A stretch of 64,000 nucleotides of DNA from Symsagittifera roscoffensis (GCF_963678635.1 NC_087067.1:4623947-4687946), one strand, 5' to 3'. Counted from the first letter of the stretch, positions 1 to 12,167 are shown. Numbers and translations are program-made. The notes: a model not told the origin generated them from the letters alone.

Positions 1-9
1 TACATGAGC

Positions 10-96
10 AGGTGGGGGACTCGAACCTACGTCAACTGTCGAGACTACATAGTGGGCGTTATTGTAGCTTAGGCCACTCGGCCAACTGTGCTTCTT
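10..96 (-). other. tRNA-like sequence (class II-like, decayed or SINE head)
   Basis: On the minus strand an A-box TGGCCGAGTGG (84-74) and a B-box GGTTCGAGTCC (27-17) match the internal RNA polymerase III promoter consensus in order and at spacing expected for a tRNA with a long variable arm (Ser/Leu type). The acceptor and T stems do not pair well, so this is probably not a working tRNA. It lies directly downstream of the integrase end of BEL copy 1. The second BEL copy has a tRNA-like stretch in the same place. Confidence 0.5.
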
Positions 97-126
97 GTTG
101 TTACATTTTGGTTCAGTTTTATGCAT

Positions 127-1345
127 TTATACTCTCGAATTTATACTCTCATGCATTTGCGCTGCAACATCATCCACCCCTAAACAAGGAAGAACGGGAG
201 CGAGCTGTACGGTCGGGCGGGTCAATTCGCTCGTAACGGTCTTTATGTCGGCGGATCTCGCGCCTCCGTCCTTGCCATAATGCAGTCTTAGGACACGTGC
301 GAGTGGAAATTGTCCACATGGAGTGTCAGGCTCTATGACCCAAACCAAGTCGCCGGCTTTTAACTTAACGTCTGACTGGTTGTGCCACTTTGCCCTCCTA
401 TTGAGGGAAGGAACGTATTCCCGCATCCACCATCTCCATATTGCGTTAGCGTATGATTGCGCTCTGGCGAAACGCTTCTTATGGTCGAAGTTTTCTTCGA
501 AACTTAGCGACGGAAAACTCGCTGCGTGTTGACCAAGGATAAAATGATTCGGGGTCAACGCCTCTAGATCTAGCGGATCGGAACTAACGGCTGTTATTGG
601 TCTAGCGTTGAGTGATTGCTCAACAAGGCACAGCGTGGTTCTTAGAACCTCCTCAGTTACTCTTCTGTTGCCTAGGATGTTATACAAGACGCGCTTAACA
701 CTCCGAACTAATCGCTCCCAGGAGTCACCATGGTGCGGTGCGCTGGGTGGATTGAATTTCCACTTGATCCCTTCTGAACAAAAACAGCGGGTGCGAGCTG
801 GTTCCAACTCTCAACGCAAGCTAAGAGCTCTTTCTGAGCGCCAACAAAGATCGAGCCGTTGTCGGACTTGATGGTAGTCGGAGTACCGGGACGTGCAATA
901 AACCTCTCTACGCCCATCGCAGAAGAGCTTGTGTCGAGCGAGGGGACCACTTCAATATGCACCGCTCTAGTGGTGAGACATGTGAACAAAAAACCCATCT
1001 CTTTTCCGAACTTCTCCGGATTGGAACTAGGAACGGCCCAAAGTAGTCGACACCTGTGTAAGAGAAAGGAGGTTGCTTGTAACCCAGCCTTTCAATGGGC
1101 AGATCAGCCATCATATGAGTTACGGTTTGCGCTTTGTGTTTTCGGCACACAACGCAAGTTTTTTCAATATTTCGCAGCAACCATCGCAAATTTAACACAA
1201 CGTATTCCAAATTTACCACCGCACGCATGTAATCCAAGCCTTGATGGAAATTCCTAACGTGCAAGTGTTTAACCAATAACCGAACAACTGCGTGACGTGC
1301 GTCAAGTATAATTGGATGCTTGCTATCGAAATCGGAAATAACCAA
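127..1345 (-). pseudogene. BEL/Pao integrase, frameshifted
   Basis: Three overlapping open segments (1345-908, 998-708, 807-127) together cover the zinc-binding H2C2 region, the catalytic core and the C-terminal part of a BEL/Pao integrase. Visible pieces include the CVVCRKHKA zinc-ligand region, the ARPGTPTTIKSDNGS block with the second catalytic Asp, and PHHGDSWERLVRS with the catalytic Glu. At least two frame changes separate the pieces, so no full enzyme is encoded. The catalytic Glu kept here is replaced in the second BEL copy. Confidence 0.88.
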
Positions 1346-1495
1346 GCAGCTGATGCGCCAAGTCGAGTGAAGGATGCCAGCTGGTCCAATAAACGGCGAA
1401 TACTTGGCGATCCGACTATTCTTCGTGATAAATTTACCGGATCTTAGTAGTTTTAGCTCACTAGGGAATGTTTCACCCTGTGACAGGTAAATGAG

Positions 1496-2860
1496 CTACT
1501 GTTCAGCAGTATCCATTTCACACGGGTCTGTAATTTCTAATATACTCGACCGGAAATGTTTATGGGATGGCAGCCATCTTAACAAAAATGCTACTGTGCG
1601 TTTGTATTTTACAATTGAATTGAATCTCTCCCATTTTTCGAATGGAAGATTTTTCTCGTTCAAAACATCGACGACGAAATTTGACGAATCTTCCAGACAA
1701 ATGTCGATGTCACATGAAGGTCCATTGAGTCTTATTTTATCAATAACCTTTGTATCGGGCTTGTACGGCCAATCAGTCGTCCTCAGTATACTAGGGCAAA
1801 TTTTCTGGACAACAGCCGACGCAGCTCTGGGGTACTCAGCTTGATTATCCGATGCAGTCTTCTGCAAAGCAAAATTCTCACAAGTCGGCGAGTCACGAGC
1901 ACCATAAATATGACGCGTATATTGGTGAACTACCACACTTGATGTGGCGTCCTCCCGCCACAAAAAACGAAGAGAAGTTTGATCTTCTTCACGGACTCCA
2001 ACCTGTAAAAACATCCCTTTAATGTCAGCTGAAACGGCGTATTTATGCTGACGGAATCTTAAAAGTACAAAAATGAGGTTTTGAAGGAGATCCGGGCCAA
2101 CCAACAGAGATTTGTTCAAGGAAGCGCCATGACACTTCGATGCCCCATTGACGACTCGGCGCACCTTACCGTGTTTATTCGGGTTCAACACCGGGTGATG
2201 CGGGAGATACCACTCACGATTGGCTCGTGATTTGGGATCTTGTGCCTTAACGGTTATGACATATCCTTTTTGTACATCTTCTCTAATTGTTTCGGCGTAT
2301 TTTTTACGGAGCGACGGATCCTTAGCTAGCCTCTTTTCCAAAGACTTTAATTGAGCAAGGGAGGAAAAATAGTTATTCGGTAAAGTACTTTCTTTATCGT
2401 TCCAAAGCATTGGTACAATGTACCTCTCACCATCGTGAAATGTGTCATTTTTCAAAACGGACAAAGCGCGTTTGTCGGCGGCGGAACGGGCATCTACCTG
2501 CTTGAAGGCTCCATATGACTCCAACTCAAACCAAGTTTTCATTTGGTCCGCAAGAGACATGTCTTCGACAACACACTTAAAGCAAGACGAGTTCGATGAC
2601 GGCGGTAACGGACCACTTAAAACCCAACCTATCGGAAGGCGTACGGCGCACGGTGAAATAGAGTCCTCCCACAGAAGGTACTCAACACGTCTTATGGCAT
2701 GGTAGAAATCCTGTCCAATAATTATTTCGACGTCCTCATACTTATAATGTATAGGTTTGATCGGAGCCAACTGCGGGTATTTTTCCTGTAATTCAGGAAT
2801 ACTTATGCTATCCGATCCAATGCGAATATGATCCTTAACATAAGCTCGAAAAGAAAACAA
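1496..2860 (-). pseudogene. BEL/Pao protease end and reverse transcriptase with catalytic deletion
   Basis: This 454-residue open segment covers the end of the protease region (VIIGQDFYHAIR), the linker, and the N-terminal RT up to DIKGMFLQVGVREEDQ and RHIYGARDSPTCENFAL. It then jumps in frame from AVVQK to the region equivalent to the RNase H/integrase linker of copy 2. The segment holding the YMDD-type active site and RNase H in copy 2 is missing (roughly 0.3-0.4 kb of protein-coding length or more). The reading frame survives the deletion, which can mislead gene finders. Confidence 0.85.
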
Positions 2861-3684
2861 AAATTCATATTATTCGTCTCGGCGGAAACTTGAAAACTTA
2901 CTTGATGAGTTTTCATCAAGCTCGTGGAATTGAATCCATTCATGGTGAGTTTAACGGGAGTGCCAACCAAATGGAGGCGTTTTACGAGATCGGCGGGTAC
3001 CCATGAGTGCGTGGAAGCACTATCGCAAAGAGCTAGGGCGTTAGTAATTGTCGCATCCGAAGAGACGGCGAGTGATGCAACTGGCAGGAGGCCTTTAGTT
3101 GACTCCTGGCCATGAATATCGCCGACGGCAGCGTTAGTCGATACATGTTTAGTGTTTGCGTTACCTGACGCCGGGGAACTTTTAGTATCCTTAGGAGAAA
3201 AAATTTTCTCAGGAGGAAAAATTTTCTCAGCTCCATGTAAGAGCTCGTTGTGCGTGCTTTCACAATCTGGCTTGGGGCACTTTCTGGCCTTGCTACAATT
3301 ACGAAAACTGTGATTGCTCTGTAAACACGCAAACCAAAATTTTTGTTCGGCTACATGTTTCGCTCGCTGCGTAGCGTTTTTTTCTTTGAACACGGCGCAA
3401 TTCCAAAGAGCGTGTTGACCTCTACATACAAAACATGGAGGGAACTTTGGTTTTTCCTTAGATTTATCACTCACCTTTGCATTACTAGCAAACACTTTCG
3501 TATCTACTTTTTGCTTCACTGGTTCTCCAGACTTAACCTTAGAATTAATTGTTTTTAGCCTCTCATGACCCTCCGCTTTTTCTTTTAGCCATTCGTTCAA
3601 ACCTAGTAGAGTTGGTCGATGCCACTGGCGTTTTACGGTTTGCATTGACCATGCTTCCTTAAGGTTTGGCGGAAGTTTACTCAC
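2803..3684 (-). pseudogene. BEL/Pao gag C-terminus with zinc knuckles and protease start
   Basis: The segment carries cysteine/histidine zinc knuckles (CFVCRGQHALWNC, then a second one) and ends with a retropepsin-like start. In place of the DTG triad there is DSA in LCDSASTHSW, a likely loss of activity. The same arrangement is found in copy 2, where the triad reads DTG. It overlaps the downstream RT segment in another frame. Nucleic-acid binding and polyprotein cleavage are the usual roles of these domains. Confidence 0.82.
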
Positions 3685-3721
3685 AGCCTGATTCAGTAAG
3701 TTAACACTTTTCAGGTCATCT

Positions 3722-4775
3722 TTAAAAGATACAGACTTGAATACGGCAACAATTATTAGAAACAGGTTGCATGACCTGCTGTAACCCTACTGGATTGTTA
3801 ACGAAAACCTGCGAGTGGACCAAATTCGAAAAATTATGTTGTTTTCCGTGAATGTGGTTACTGAAATACAATCTCGGATCACTAGAAGCTGCCTGGCCAT
3901 TATTCACTCCTGTGAAACTTGATAAGACCAAGTAATTTATTGATACAGGATAAGTTGCCTCAGGAGCTGTTGAACGAACGTGCTGCTCTTGATTGGGAAC
4001 TACAACAGCATCAGGCTGATTGTGGTTGACAGATTCGACCCAGTGACGCGTACGATTCTTTTCGTCTATTGTTAGTTGTGGAGAGATTCGAGTTAAACCA
4101 CTTTCCTCAGCATTCTCGCTGATTTCCGACAACTCATCTTTTAACTCAAGCCCTTTCAACTCAATTTCTGCCAGTTTTTTCGTGTGTTCTTCAGCCAATT
4201 CTTCCAACTCTAAACTGCTTTGTTGATCTAAAAATTATTGTTTCGTCTTGTTTTGCTGCTCTTTCAGTCTTAATGAAACCTTTGCCTGCCTCTCAAGTTC
4301 CTCTTGTTGTTTCTTTAAAATCATTAAATCGCGCTTTTTCTCAGAAAGTGTTTTCGACGGAGCGGCGGTATAACGACTAGATTTCTGAGAACTCGATTGC
4401 TGATGTCGGCTGCTTCGGTTGCGACTGGGGTTTTTCACTTTTTCCAGAAAGATGAGAACTTTTTGAGCTGCTATCTATGTTGTCCGGCTCTGTTACTGCC
4501 TCAAAACTTGTTTTATATGTGACAGCTTCCTGTAAAACTTTATTGTTGCTTTGAGTCAACTTATGAAGCCACATATCCTGTGCCGGTATCAATTCGTCGG
4601 GATTGGCACTTTTTGCAGTCATATCAATCAACTCATTATTTATCTCGACCGCTTGTTCTATATAGTTCCTCCATTTTCGAACAGAGGTATCAATTTTTGA
4701 TCAACGACTCTGACTCTCTATGTATTCCAAAGTTATTTCGTGGCATACATAAAGTTTCGTGGCAATTCTTAGACT
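3722..4775 (-). pseudogene. BEL/Pao gag N-terminal fragments
   Basis: Three short open segments (4631-4377, 4438-4235, 4207-3722) match the N-terminal coiled-coil-rich gag of copy 2, including LIPAQDMWLH and the KKQQEELERQAKVSL helix. The proline-rich centre of gag seen in copy 2 is missing. Similarity fades near 4775, a few codons short of the copy 2 start codon. Confidence 0.8.
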
Positions 4776-4779
4776 GCGT

Positions 4780-7700
4780 GACTGCGTATCATTCAAATGA
4801 ATGATAAAATGAATTTTTTTAGACTGCGTGACGCCTCCTAGGAGGTTCTTCTTTACATTGAAGTATCTTGCCAGTTTTTATTTCGATGTGTTTTTGGTTG
4901 ATTCAGAATCAAATTGGAGACAATGATCATATCATTGCAGTAAACAAAAACTAGGTCTTGAAAACTCAATCAGGAACTCAATTACTTTAAAAAACTAAAG
5001 GATTAAATTACTGCCTTGTTGGACACAAAAACTGATTTAAAAAAAGACAAATTATTTTTACTTAAAAAATCCTGTCATTCAAGTAATCAGCACTTTTATA
5101 GCAAAAACTTTGTCACCGAGTTTTTCAAGCTCAATTTACTTGATATGATGATGCATGGAAAGTTTTTGTAATTAATATTGTCAGTTAGCTCATCAAGATT
5201 AGAGAGAAAATCAGTAACTATGCTTTTTGACGTCATTGTTTGTGTTTGACTTTTGATTAGGTGTTTTATGGAAAGGTTTCAAATCGATAACCAGAACAAG
5301 TCTGACAGTATAGAGTTAGGAGAGTGCATAAACAAGAATTGATTAAATTTTAGCTTCCTGTAAAAACAAAACGCAGATGTTTCATTCGCAGTGCAACTGG
5401 TTGATTCATCGCAAAAAAATCCTCTTGGCTGTTGAATATATCAAAAGATAGTGTTGACAGAAGAATCCATCAAGCAAACTCGTTGAATAAACTTGCTTTA
5501 ACGTCATCAGTTCCGCTGTTTTGCTTGACCATGTCATGGTTGAAGATAAACTTGATTTAGTTTGCCAAAAAAGTTTTGGACGTCTAAAATTTTGTTTCAT
5601 GTCAGCCAGAATAATTTGCTCAAAAAAAGATGTCTGTCTAAATCATCCAATTCCGAAAGCTGCAGACTTAGATTTCGTTGAGTTAATGAAACACGCAAAA
5701 ATTACGACATTTGGAGCTTCCTTTCACTAGAACTCTTTTTGTTTAGCAGATGAATCATTTGGGATGAAAAAACATGTAGCCCATTTATTTGACTCGATTG
5801 TATTTTTTGTACCTGAAAACTATTGGTCCGCGAGTAAACTTCAAAATCATTTCCAAAAAATTTTTTAGAGAGAAGAAAAATCCAGGTAAATTATAATGAC
5901 TTAAATTGAACACTGAAGACTTCGAACTACCAGCACCAAAGCTAAACTTTATAAGATGATATATAGTATGGTGGTCAAAACGGAGCAGCCCATGTTGAAA
6001 CCAAGTTAATAATTTGATTTGTCTGAGATTGATTCTCTAGTATACATAGAAGAAACTAAGTTCCAACATGTTTAGACTATCAGATCTAGAAACATGAAAT
6101 AAGAACCTAAAATTTTTTGCTGTTTTCGGATAGCCATGCTTACTTTGAGAATTCTAACGACTTTTTGTTGATGCTGAGGCGTTAGGAGATTTTCACATTT
6201 GAACAGATTTTTTATGGTGACATTTGATCAGTAAATACAATTATTTTCATTGAGTCATTCAGAGTTTTTAGGCTTAGTTTGCATTTGTATGAGAACCGCC
6301 GGTTCTTGTTGCAGAATTCTGCTGTGTCTAATTATTATTGACTCATCAATCAGCATCTGATTCTGCTTAGCAGGAAATTTTTTCTCAATTTTGCAATCAA
6401 ATGAGGATAGAAAGTTTCAATAGAGACAGGCGACTCAAAAATTTCCGGAAACTTTTAGCGAGACAAGCGATTCCAGGCAGCAGAGATGCTAATATGGACC
6501 CATGCTAGATTTTCTTTTTCCTAATAAATAAGGTCTGCCACTCACTTGTTATAGTATCTCAAAACTAGCTGATACGCTGAGCTGATATATAAAAACAAAT
6601 TTTATATTTGATCTTTTTATTTAGAAAACTATGGGGTTTAACGACTGCCATTTGGGTCATTTTGTGACAATTAAAGCGCCATGATTTTCGTGCTTTTCAC
6701 GCGTAGAAAGCGTCTTTGAAATTGGTTCAAATTTAATTGAGGCAAGATTTTTGGTGCTTGCTGTTATTTGGTTATATTAGGCGCAAAGAACATCACTTAG
6801 ATACTGGAGTGGCGTGTGGGGAGAATTTTTTTAAAGAAAAATACTTGTTTTTTTTTCATTTTTTGATAGCCTATTTTTTTACTCATTTTTTTATTAACCT
6901 ATTTCAAAAGCATTGAAGAGCTGTCGGATTCATTCAGGGTGTCGTCCTGATACAAGCAGTAAGGTAAAAGAAGCATTAACACGTAGCTTGCTTGATTGTT
7001 ATCGAGCATTTCCCATAATTGAGGTCGAGAAAATTGAAAAATACGCCACCAAATTCGGTAGCCAAAACTGGGTAGAATCTCAACTCAACAACCGTTTGAA
7101 TTCTTCAATCTACTTTCAACCACAATTCTGCAGCACTACTTAGCAGCATCTGTTAGCAATACTTTTTCTGCCTGAGAAAAAAAAACATTTATAGCATCTT
7201 CAATTTTGTCCTTATCTTCAGAGTTTCATTTGCCTTTTTCTTCCATTGACGAGTTTGACAAAGAGTGACAAATGAAAAGTTCAATAATGGTGACTAATAT
7301 AAAATTATAAAATCAGTCTCACGAGCAAAATTTTGTTGGAAATTGTTTCTGAACACTTTCACAGTTTGCTTTCATGTTCATTGAGATAAAAGAACTCGTA
7401 CAACGAGAAAAAGAAAACTGCCGAAGTAGCTGGAAGCTCTCTATGGTAAACCACAAAATCCGCGATGCCTTTAAAAATCTTAACTACTTGTATAAGGGCA
7501 ACTCTCTGAAGGTTCCGACTGCACATTAGATGGTTTCGAATCGTTTTTGTTCAATGAAATAATGACAAATTATGAACTTAGGGCTCATAATTGCAATTTA
7601 AAAAAAAATTGGAGTCAGGAATGGAATTAATGAGGTCAATTAGCTTGCCTCGATTGAATTTGAAACAATTTATTGAAAAATGCTTTTGAAAAATGAACTG

Positions 7701-8930
7701 AATAAAAAACTTTACCCGAACTTTAAAATTTCTTTTTTTTCTTCGAAGTTGGAACAATAAGATTGAAAAGGGAATAATTCAACATCCAATTTTTTGTTTC
7801 AGTTTCCCACCCGCTTGTAAAATACATCATAGAGTTGTTCAGAAATTGTTCTGACGGCAATTTTTGTGTTGGAAGTGTTTGAAATCATGCTCACTTGTTC
7901 ATGCTCTTGCTTTTTTTAAATTTAAAAAAAGGTCAGATTCAGTTTTAAAAGACTTTCCCACATGCAAATTCAGAAAAAAAAATAAAGATAGACTCAATTT
8001 CCTACCATTTCTGGCCAGATTTCTCAAGATCAGATACAACACCAGTTTGTAATTAGGCGCAGAAATGTTCAAGCAAACATTTCATCAACTTTAATAAACA
8101 TTCCGTTGTTCTCAGTAACTGAATGCTTGAACAAACAAAACTGCTTGCTTGTGGAACATCAATGTGGATTTTTGATTTTCGACTTTTATTTTCCGGAGTT
8201 TTGATTAGTTTTTTGCTTCAAATTATTGATAAATTATTTTTTTAAAACATTTAAAAGTTGATGTTTTCCTAAATTTCACCAGATTCCATTGTGCACAATC
8301 CAATCCCCAAATCCACTACAAAGTGATACATTTCGAATGAAATAATTTTTGGATCAGTTAGATCCAGTTGATTTTTGAATAATTTCTGAGCTGGAATATT
8401 GCGACGTATTTGCTTCGCAATAATTGAAAACGGGAGTTTATTGCGATATAATTATCTTAAATCGGCCAAGCTGGAAAACATTTAGCCCCCATAACTTGAT
8501 TTTAAAATGTCAAAGATGAAATATCTTTTGAATATAAGCTCAGAGTATCAATATCTAAGGGAATGTACTAACATTTTATTTAAAAATGGTAAGCAAATAA
8601 GTCATATATAGTCTGCGTGAAAAAAAACGATAAACCCAAGAATGAAACTTTGTTCTAAACTGGTAGAAAAAATATCAATAACCAGATGTGCATATCGTTC
8701 TTTCTTTTTGTTTATCATATAATTTATTTCTGATAACAATTTTGTTTATTTGATAGTTTGTAGTAAGCTTAAACTTAGTTTTTCTGAAAACAGAACAATC
8801 TTTTGCCGGCCATGTATTGACTAATCATCAGCATCATTAAAACCTTTTACAGCTCGTGCAGTTTTGCAAAACCGTTTGAAAAATCGCATTATAATAAAAA
8901 AAGCATATCTTAGTGACTTTCACAATGTTA
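4780..8930. other. Intergenic; no supported gene
   Basis: AT-rich sequence with homopolymer runs and no complete gene. Two plus-strand stretches read like short exons and are the best candidates: 5521-5730 (ends ITTFGASFH) and 6913-7143 (contains SQNWVESQLNNRLN, after a pyrimidine-rich stretch ending AAAAG). Neither has a partner exon that I could join, and neither resembles a family I know. Part of 7440-7700 belongs to a dispersed repeat listed separately. Confidence 0.4.
7440..7700 (+). repeat. Dispersed repeat, copy 1 of 3
   Basis: Shares scattered but collinear blocks with 10490-10760 and 40070-40330: a block like GGTTCCGACTG followed about 140 bp later by CCTCGATTGAATTTG and similar. 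Identity is modest. It is probably an old non-autonomous repeat. The ends were not defined. Confidence 0.4.
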
Positions 8931-8931
8931 T

Positions 8932-9981
8932 ATGGCGTCAGCTAGGGTTTCTGAGAATCTAGAGTGTTCAATATGCAGCGATATTTTCCTGGATCCGAGG
9001 GCGCTTCCCTGTGGGCATTCGTACTGCGGGCCTCCCCGGAATTGTCTGGACGGAATTAAACACGACAAAGGACGAGCCTCTAAGTGCGCGATATGCAATG
9101 AAGTGTTCCAAATAAGCGTAACCAAATTGAAACCCCTCTATGGAATCCGAGAAGCGATCAGTTCTCTTGCAGCCGAAGAAGACGTCGTTCAATCTGAGGA
9201 CAGCTGCAATCATCCGGTTTCAAGGAGGAAAATTTATTGCATCGATTGTAGCACTACTTTGTGCGGCGTTTGTGTTGAAAATTTTCATTCGGACCATAAA
9301 ATAAAGGGATATACGGCGATGTTAAATGATTTAGTTCTAGCATCGCTACCTCATTTCGACGACCTTGAGTTCAGAGAATTTCACGTTGACAACGAAATGA
9401 AAAAACTTCAGAACGAACAAAAAGCTATTCAAAAATTAGCTGAAAATAAAGAAATCCTTACTGAGATTGTGAAAAGCAGTGGCAAACAGAAACTTAGTAC
9501 GGAAGTCTTAGAGTTGGTTATTAAAAATTTCAACGAAGCCCAAATGATTGAAAATATAGGCAAGGAGTTGAAGTCAATCGAGTTCACAACACTCATTGAT
9601 AATATTTCACTTCATGAAACGGGAGATTCGACTTCAGCTGGGTATGAATTGCGAGGGTATATATTTCGAACTCAATGTGTGGTCCATGAACACGTGAACA
9701 AATTATGGATGAGTCTTTATCTAGCAGTCGAGTCTAGCGATAGCCTGAACAAAACTTGGACAATGAAACTCAAGTTCAATCTAGTTCTCGTGAACAAAAA
9801 CTCGGCTAAAAACATAGAAAAAGGATTCGTTGAGGGTGAATTTAACAGCAAAAACAGTAGCATGGGGTATTCAGAATGCTTTTCTGAATGCAAGGAAATT
9901 GACAAAGAAGAATATGGGTTCGTTAATCAGCCTAATACTATCACTGTTAAAGTCAGAATAGACAACCTAAAACTGTATTAA
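8932..9981 (+). CDS. RING / B-box / coiled-coil / MATH protein (TRIM37-like architecture)
   Basis: Intact single-exon ORF of 349 residues. An N-terminal RING-type zinc finger has Cys12, Cys15, Cys27, His29, Cys32, Cys38, Cys52 and Cys55. A B-box-like finger follows (Cys92, His94, Cys103, Cys106, Cys111, Cys114, His119, His122), then a helical, charged segment around 150-205 suited to a coiled coil. The C-terminal 125 residues resemble a MATH/TRAF-like fold (LWMSLYL, WTMKLKFNLVLVN, GYSECF). RING proteins of this kind usually act as E3 ubiquitin ligases, with MATH binding the substrate. That role is inferred from family. Oddities: five residues instead of two between Cys32 and Cys38, and no introns, which could mean retroposition. 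The start is the first ATG in frame. Confidence 0.85.
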   Translation: MASARVSENLECSICSDIFLDPRALPCGHSYCGPPRNCLDGIKHDKGRASKCAICNEVFQISVTKLKPLYGIREAISSLAAEEDVVQSEDSCNHPVSRRKIYCIDCSTTLCGVCVENFHSDHKIKGYTAMLNDLVLASLPHFDDLEFREFHVDNEMKKLQNEQKAIQKLAENKEILTEIVKSSGKQKLSTEVLELVIKNFNEAQMIENIGKELKSIEFTTLIDNISLHETGDSTSAGYELRGYIFRTQCVVHEHVNKLWMSLYLAVESSDSLNKTWTMKLKFNLVLVNKNSAKNIEKGFVEGEFNSKNSSMGYSECFSECKEIDKEEYGFVNQPNTITVKVRIDNLKLY

Positions 9982-9982
9982 C

Positions 9983-9988
9983 AATAAA
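9983..9988 (+). terminator. Polyadenylation signal AATAAA of the RING/MATH gene
   Basis: A canonical AATAAA begins two bases after the stop codon. This suits a compact gene with a very short 3' untranslated region. Confidence 0.55.
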
Positions 9989-9989
9989 A

Positions 9990-11824
9990 CTATCCTAATT
10001 AGACGCTTCATGCTAACTTCGTGCGGTCAATTGTTTCTAAAGCGAGCAGCTCAGAAATATTTTCAATGGTGTTAGGTAAATAAGACGACATGTCACTAGG
10101 ACGACATAATAAAAAGACGGCAAATGAGCGTTAAAACGTTTCAAAGAACTTTATTTTATTTTTCTCTGAAATACAATGTGGAGAATTGCGTGCAGAATAG
10201 TCTTTAAGTACCACCAAAAGCGGTTGTCGTCTTAACAGTTGTCTTCTTAGTCGCCGGGGACATTTTTCATTACACTATATAAAAGTATATTAGAACTTTT
10301 ATATAATGAATTGAAAATGTCTCTGAGCTGCTCATTTTAAAAACTATTGACCAAAATCTGCATGAGACGTCAAAAATAGACTATTTCAGTTTTATGGCGC
10401 TCTCTCATGTAAGGTTATTGTAGAAGATTTCTTATTGCTTCCATTTGATTTTATACTGACTAGGAAAAAACTTTTTGTTGCAACTACCGAAGAAACTGAG
10501 GTTATATAATTGAGTTGGGGTGGCAAAGCCCTGAATGTTCCAACTGCACTGTACCACTCGTCTACTTTTGTGTTCATATGTTTCTTGATTAACTTAGAAT
10601 TTTGAAAGTTTTTGTAACCCAGCAGCAGTAGTTTTAGCATGTCTCAATTCAATTGGGATTAATTTTGAGAGTACGTAAGCATAACTCGCCTGCGTAAAAA
10701 CTTTGCGTTAAGTTTCCAACATCTTATATAAAATCTTCGAAGCGCGAATAAATGTGTCTAGTTCATTGCTAGTTTGATCATCTAACAAATTTTTTTAGAA
10801 AAAATATCTCATCACGTTAAAATTTAGAGTCGACATCTTCCTTGAGGAGTTGGAAAAATTGTTAAAAATTTTTATTTTGGTCGCGCAAAATGGTCTAAGC
10901 AATAGAAAACCCTGAACATGCATCCTCCTTACTTTCTATGAAACGATAAATTTTGTCTGTCCTTTTCTTTGTCTTTTTTCTAGGATCATTTCAGCCCACT
11001 GCAACAACAGTTTTTTGATTTATTGTAACAAAACATGATCAACGTGGTTAGTGTTCCTTGTGATCCTAATAGAATTGTTGTGATCATACACCTACAATTA
11101 ATTAATTTTAAAGCGAGGAAAAAACCTGGATTGTTCGATTGCTCTTTAGAGTTTCTGATATAAATTTTGAATTGAAACGGTAGATTTTCACAAAAAATTG
11201 CACAATTTTTATATGTTTAGCAAAAATCACTAGTTTGCCTGAATGTACTTTTATTCGACTTTTGGGTCAAACTAACTTACCAGCTACTAAAAAACTGGAA
11301 AAAGTTACTTAATATCATCACAAATTGGCCAATTTTGTAATATTAAACCGTAATGATTTTAATTTAAAAAAATATTACAGAAGAAAGTACGTTTTTGATT
11401 TTGATATCAAGTTATCAAAACAATTCAGACTATACAAAAAACAGAAAACTGTCTTCGAGACGAAGCCTACCCCGAGAAATAAATTTTAATTCTTTTTACA
11501 AAAATCGGAACAAAAAGTCACCGATGCTAAACTTAAGCAAAGTTTAGCCTTCAGCAAACAAAAAAAATTGAGCTAATCAAAACTTTTTGAGCCCTTTAAT
11601 TCGTTTCTTGTATATTTTAAAAGCTAAATACAAAAAACTCATGTAAAGTCACGTTAAACTGGGACCATTAGAGCAATTATAATTAAAAAGTTAATTACTT
11701 AAAAACACTGATGGCAAAAATTGCTGCGGTATTGGGTCTCACTTTCTGAATGAAAAATAAAAACTCAAATCTGTTTTTTTTTCACTTTTTGAAAAAATTT
11801 CTCATTTTTTCAATTAGTAATGGG
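9990..11824. other. Intergenic; dispersed repeat, no supported gene
   Basis: AT-rich sequence. 10490-10760 is the second copy of the dispersed repeat (AAAGCCCTGAATGTTCC and downstream blocks). No ORF here has convincing composition, splice sites or family match. Confidence 0.45.
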
Positions 11825-12167
11825 TGAGATTTCCTTCAGTTGGAGTAGGGAAAACAGAATTATAAAAATTTAAAATTGAATTAAATATGATATATATAGA
11901 TAGATAGAATAGAATGATGTATATATGAATAACGATTCCAGATTGAATGTATTGTTTTGAATAACAAGAATGTTTTTATCGACTAGATTTCACACATAAG
12001 GCTTTCGCAAGTGACCGCTTCAGGTTCTCAAGTGACAAACGATTTGGCTGGTGAGATTTGTCCTTGAATCAATTTACTGCACTGTAAGTAGATAATTAAG
12101 ACATAGTTTAATAAGACATACATGAGTAAATAGATTAGAATGAGCTACCGAAGGTCGCCTCATGACA
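11825..12167 (-). repeat. 3' LTR of the Ty3/gypsy element
   Basis: 343-bp repeat matching 17038-17378. Minus-strand ends are TGTCATGAGG and GGAAATCTCA, the canonical TG...CA. Differences from the other LTR are point changes and small indels, concentrated in AT-rich parts. Confidence 0.92.

Larger units (their letters stand above)
120..4775 (-). mobile_element. BEL/Pao LTR retrotransposon, decayed copy 1 (no LTR seen)
   Basis: Gag, protease, reverse-transcriptase and integrase segments occur in BEL/Pao order on the minus strand and align segment by segment with the fuller copy at 44.6-53.5 kb. The copy is broken by several frame changes, an internal deletion in gag and an in-frame deletion that removes the RT active site. 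The 5' end stops inside the gag N-terminus near 4775. The 3' end runs to the window edge, so a 3' LTR could lie outside. It cannot be autonomous. Confidence 0.9.
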
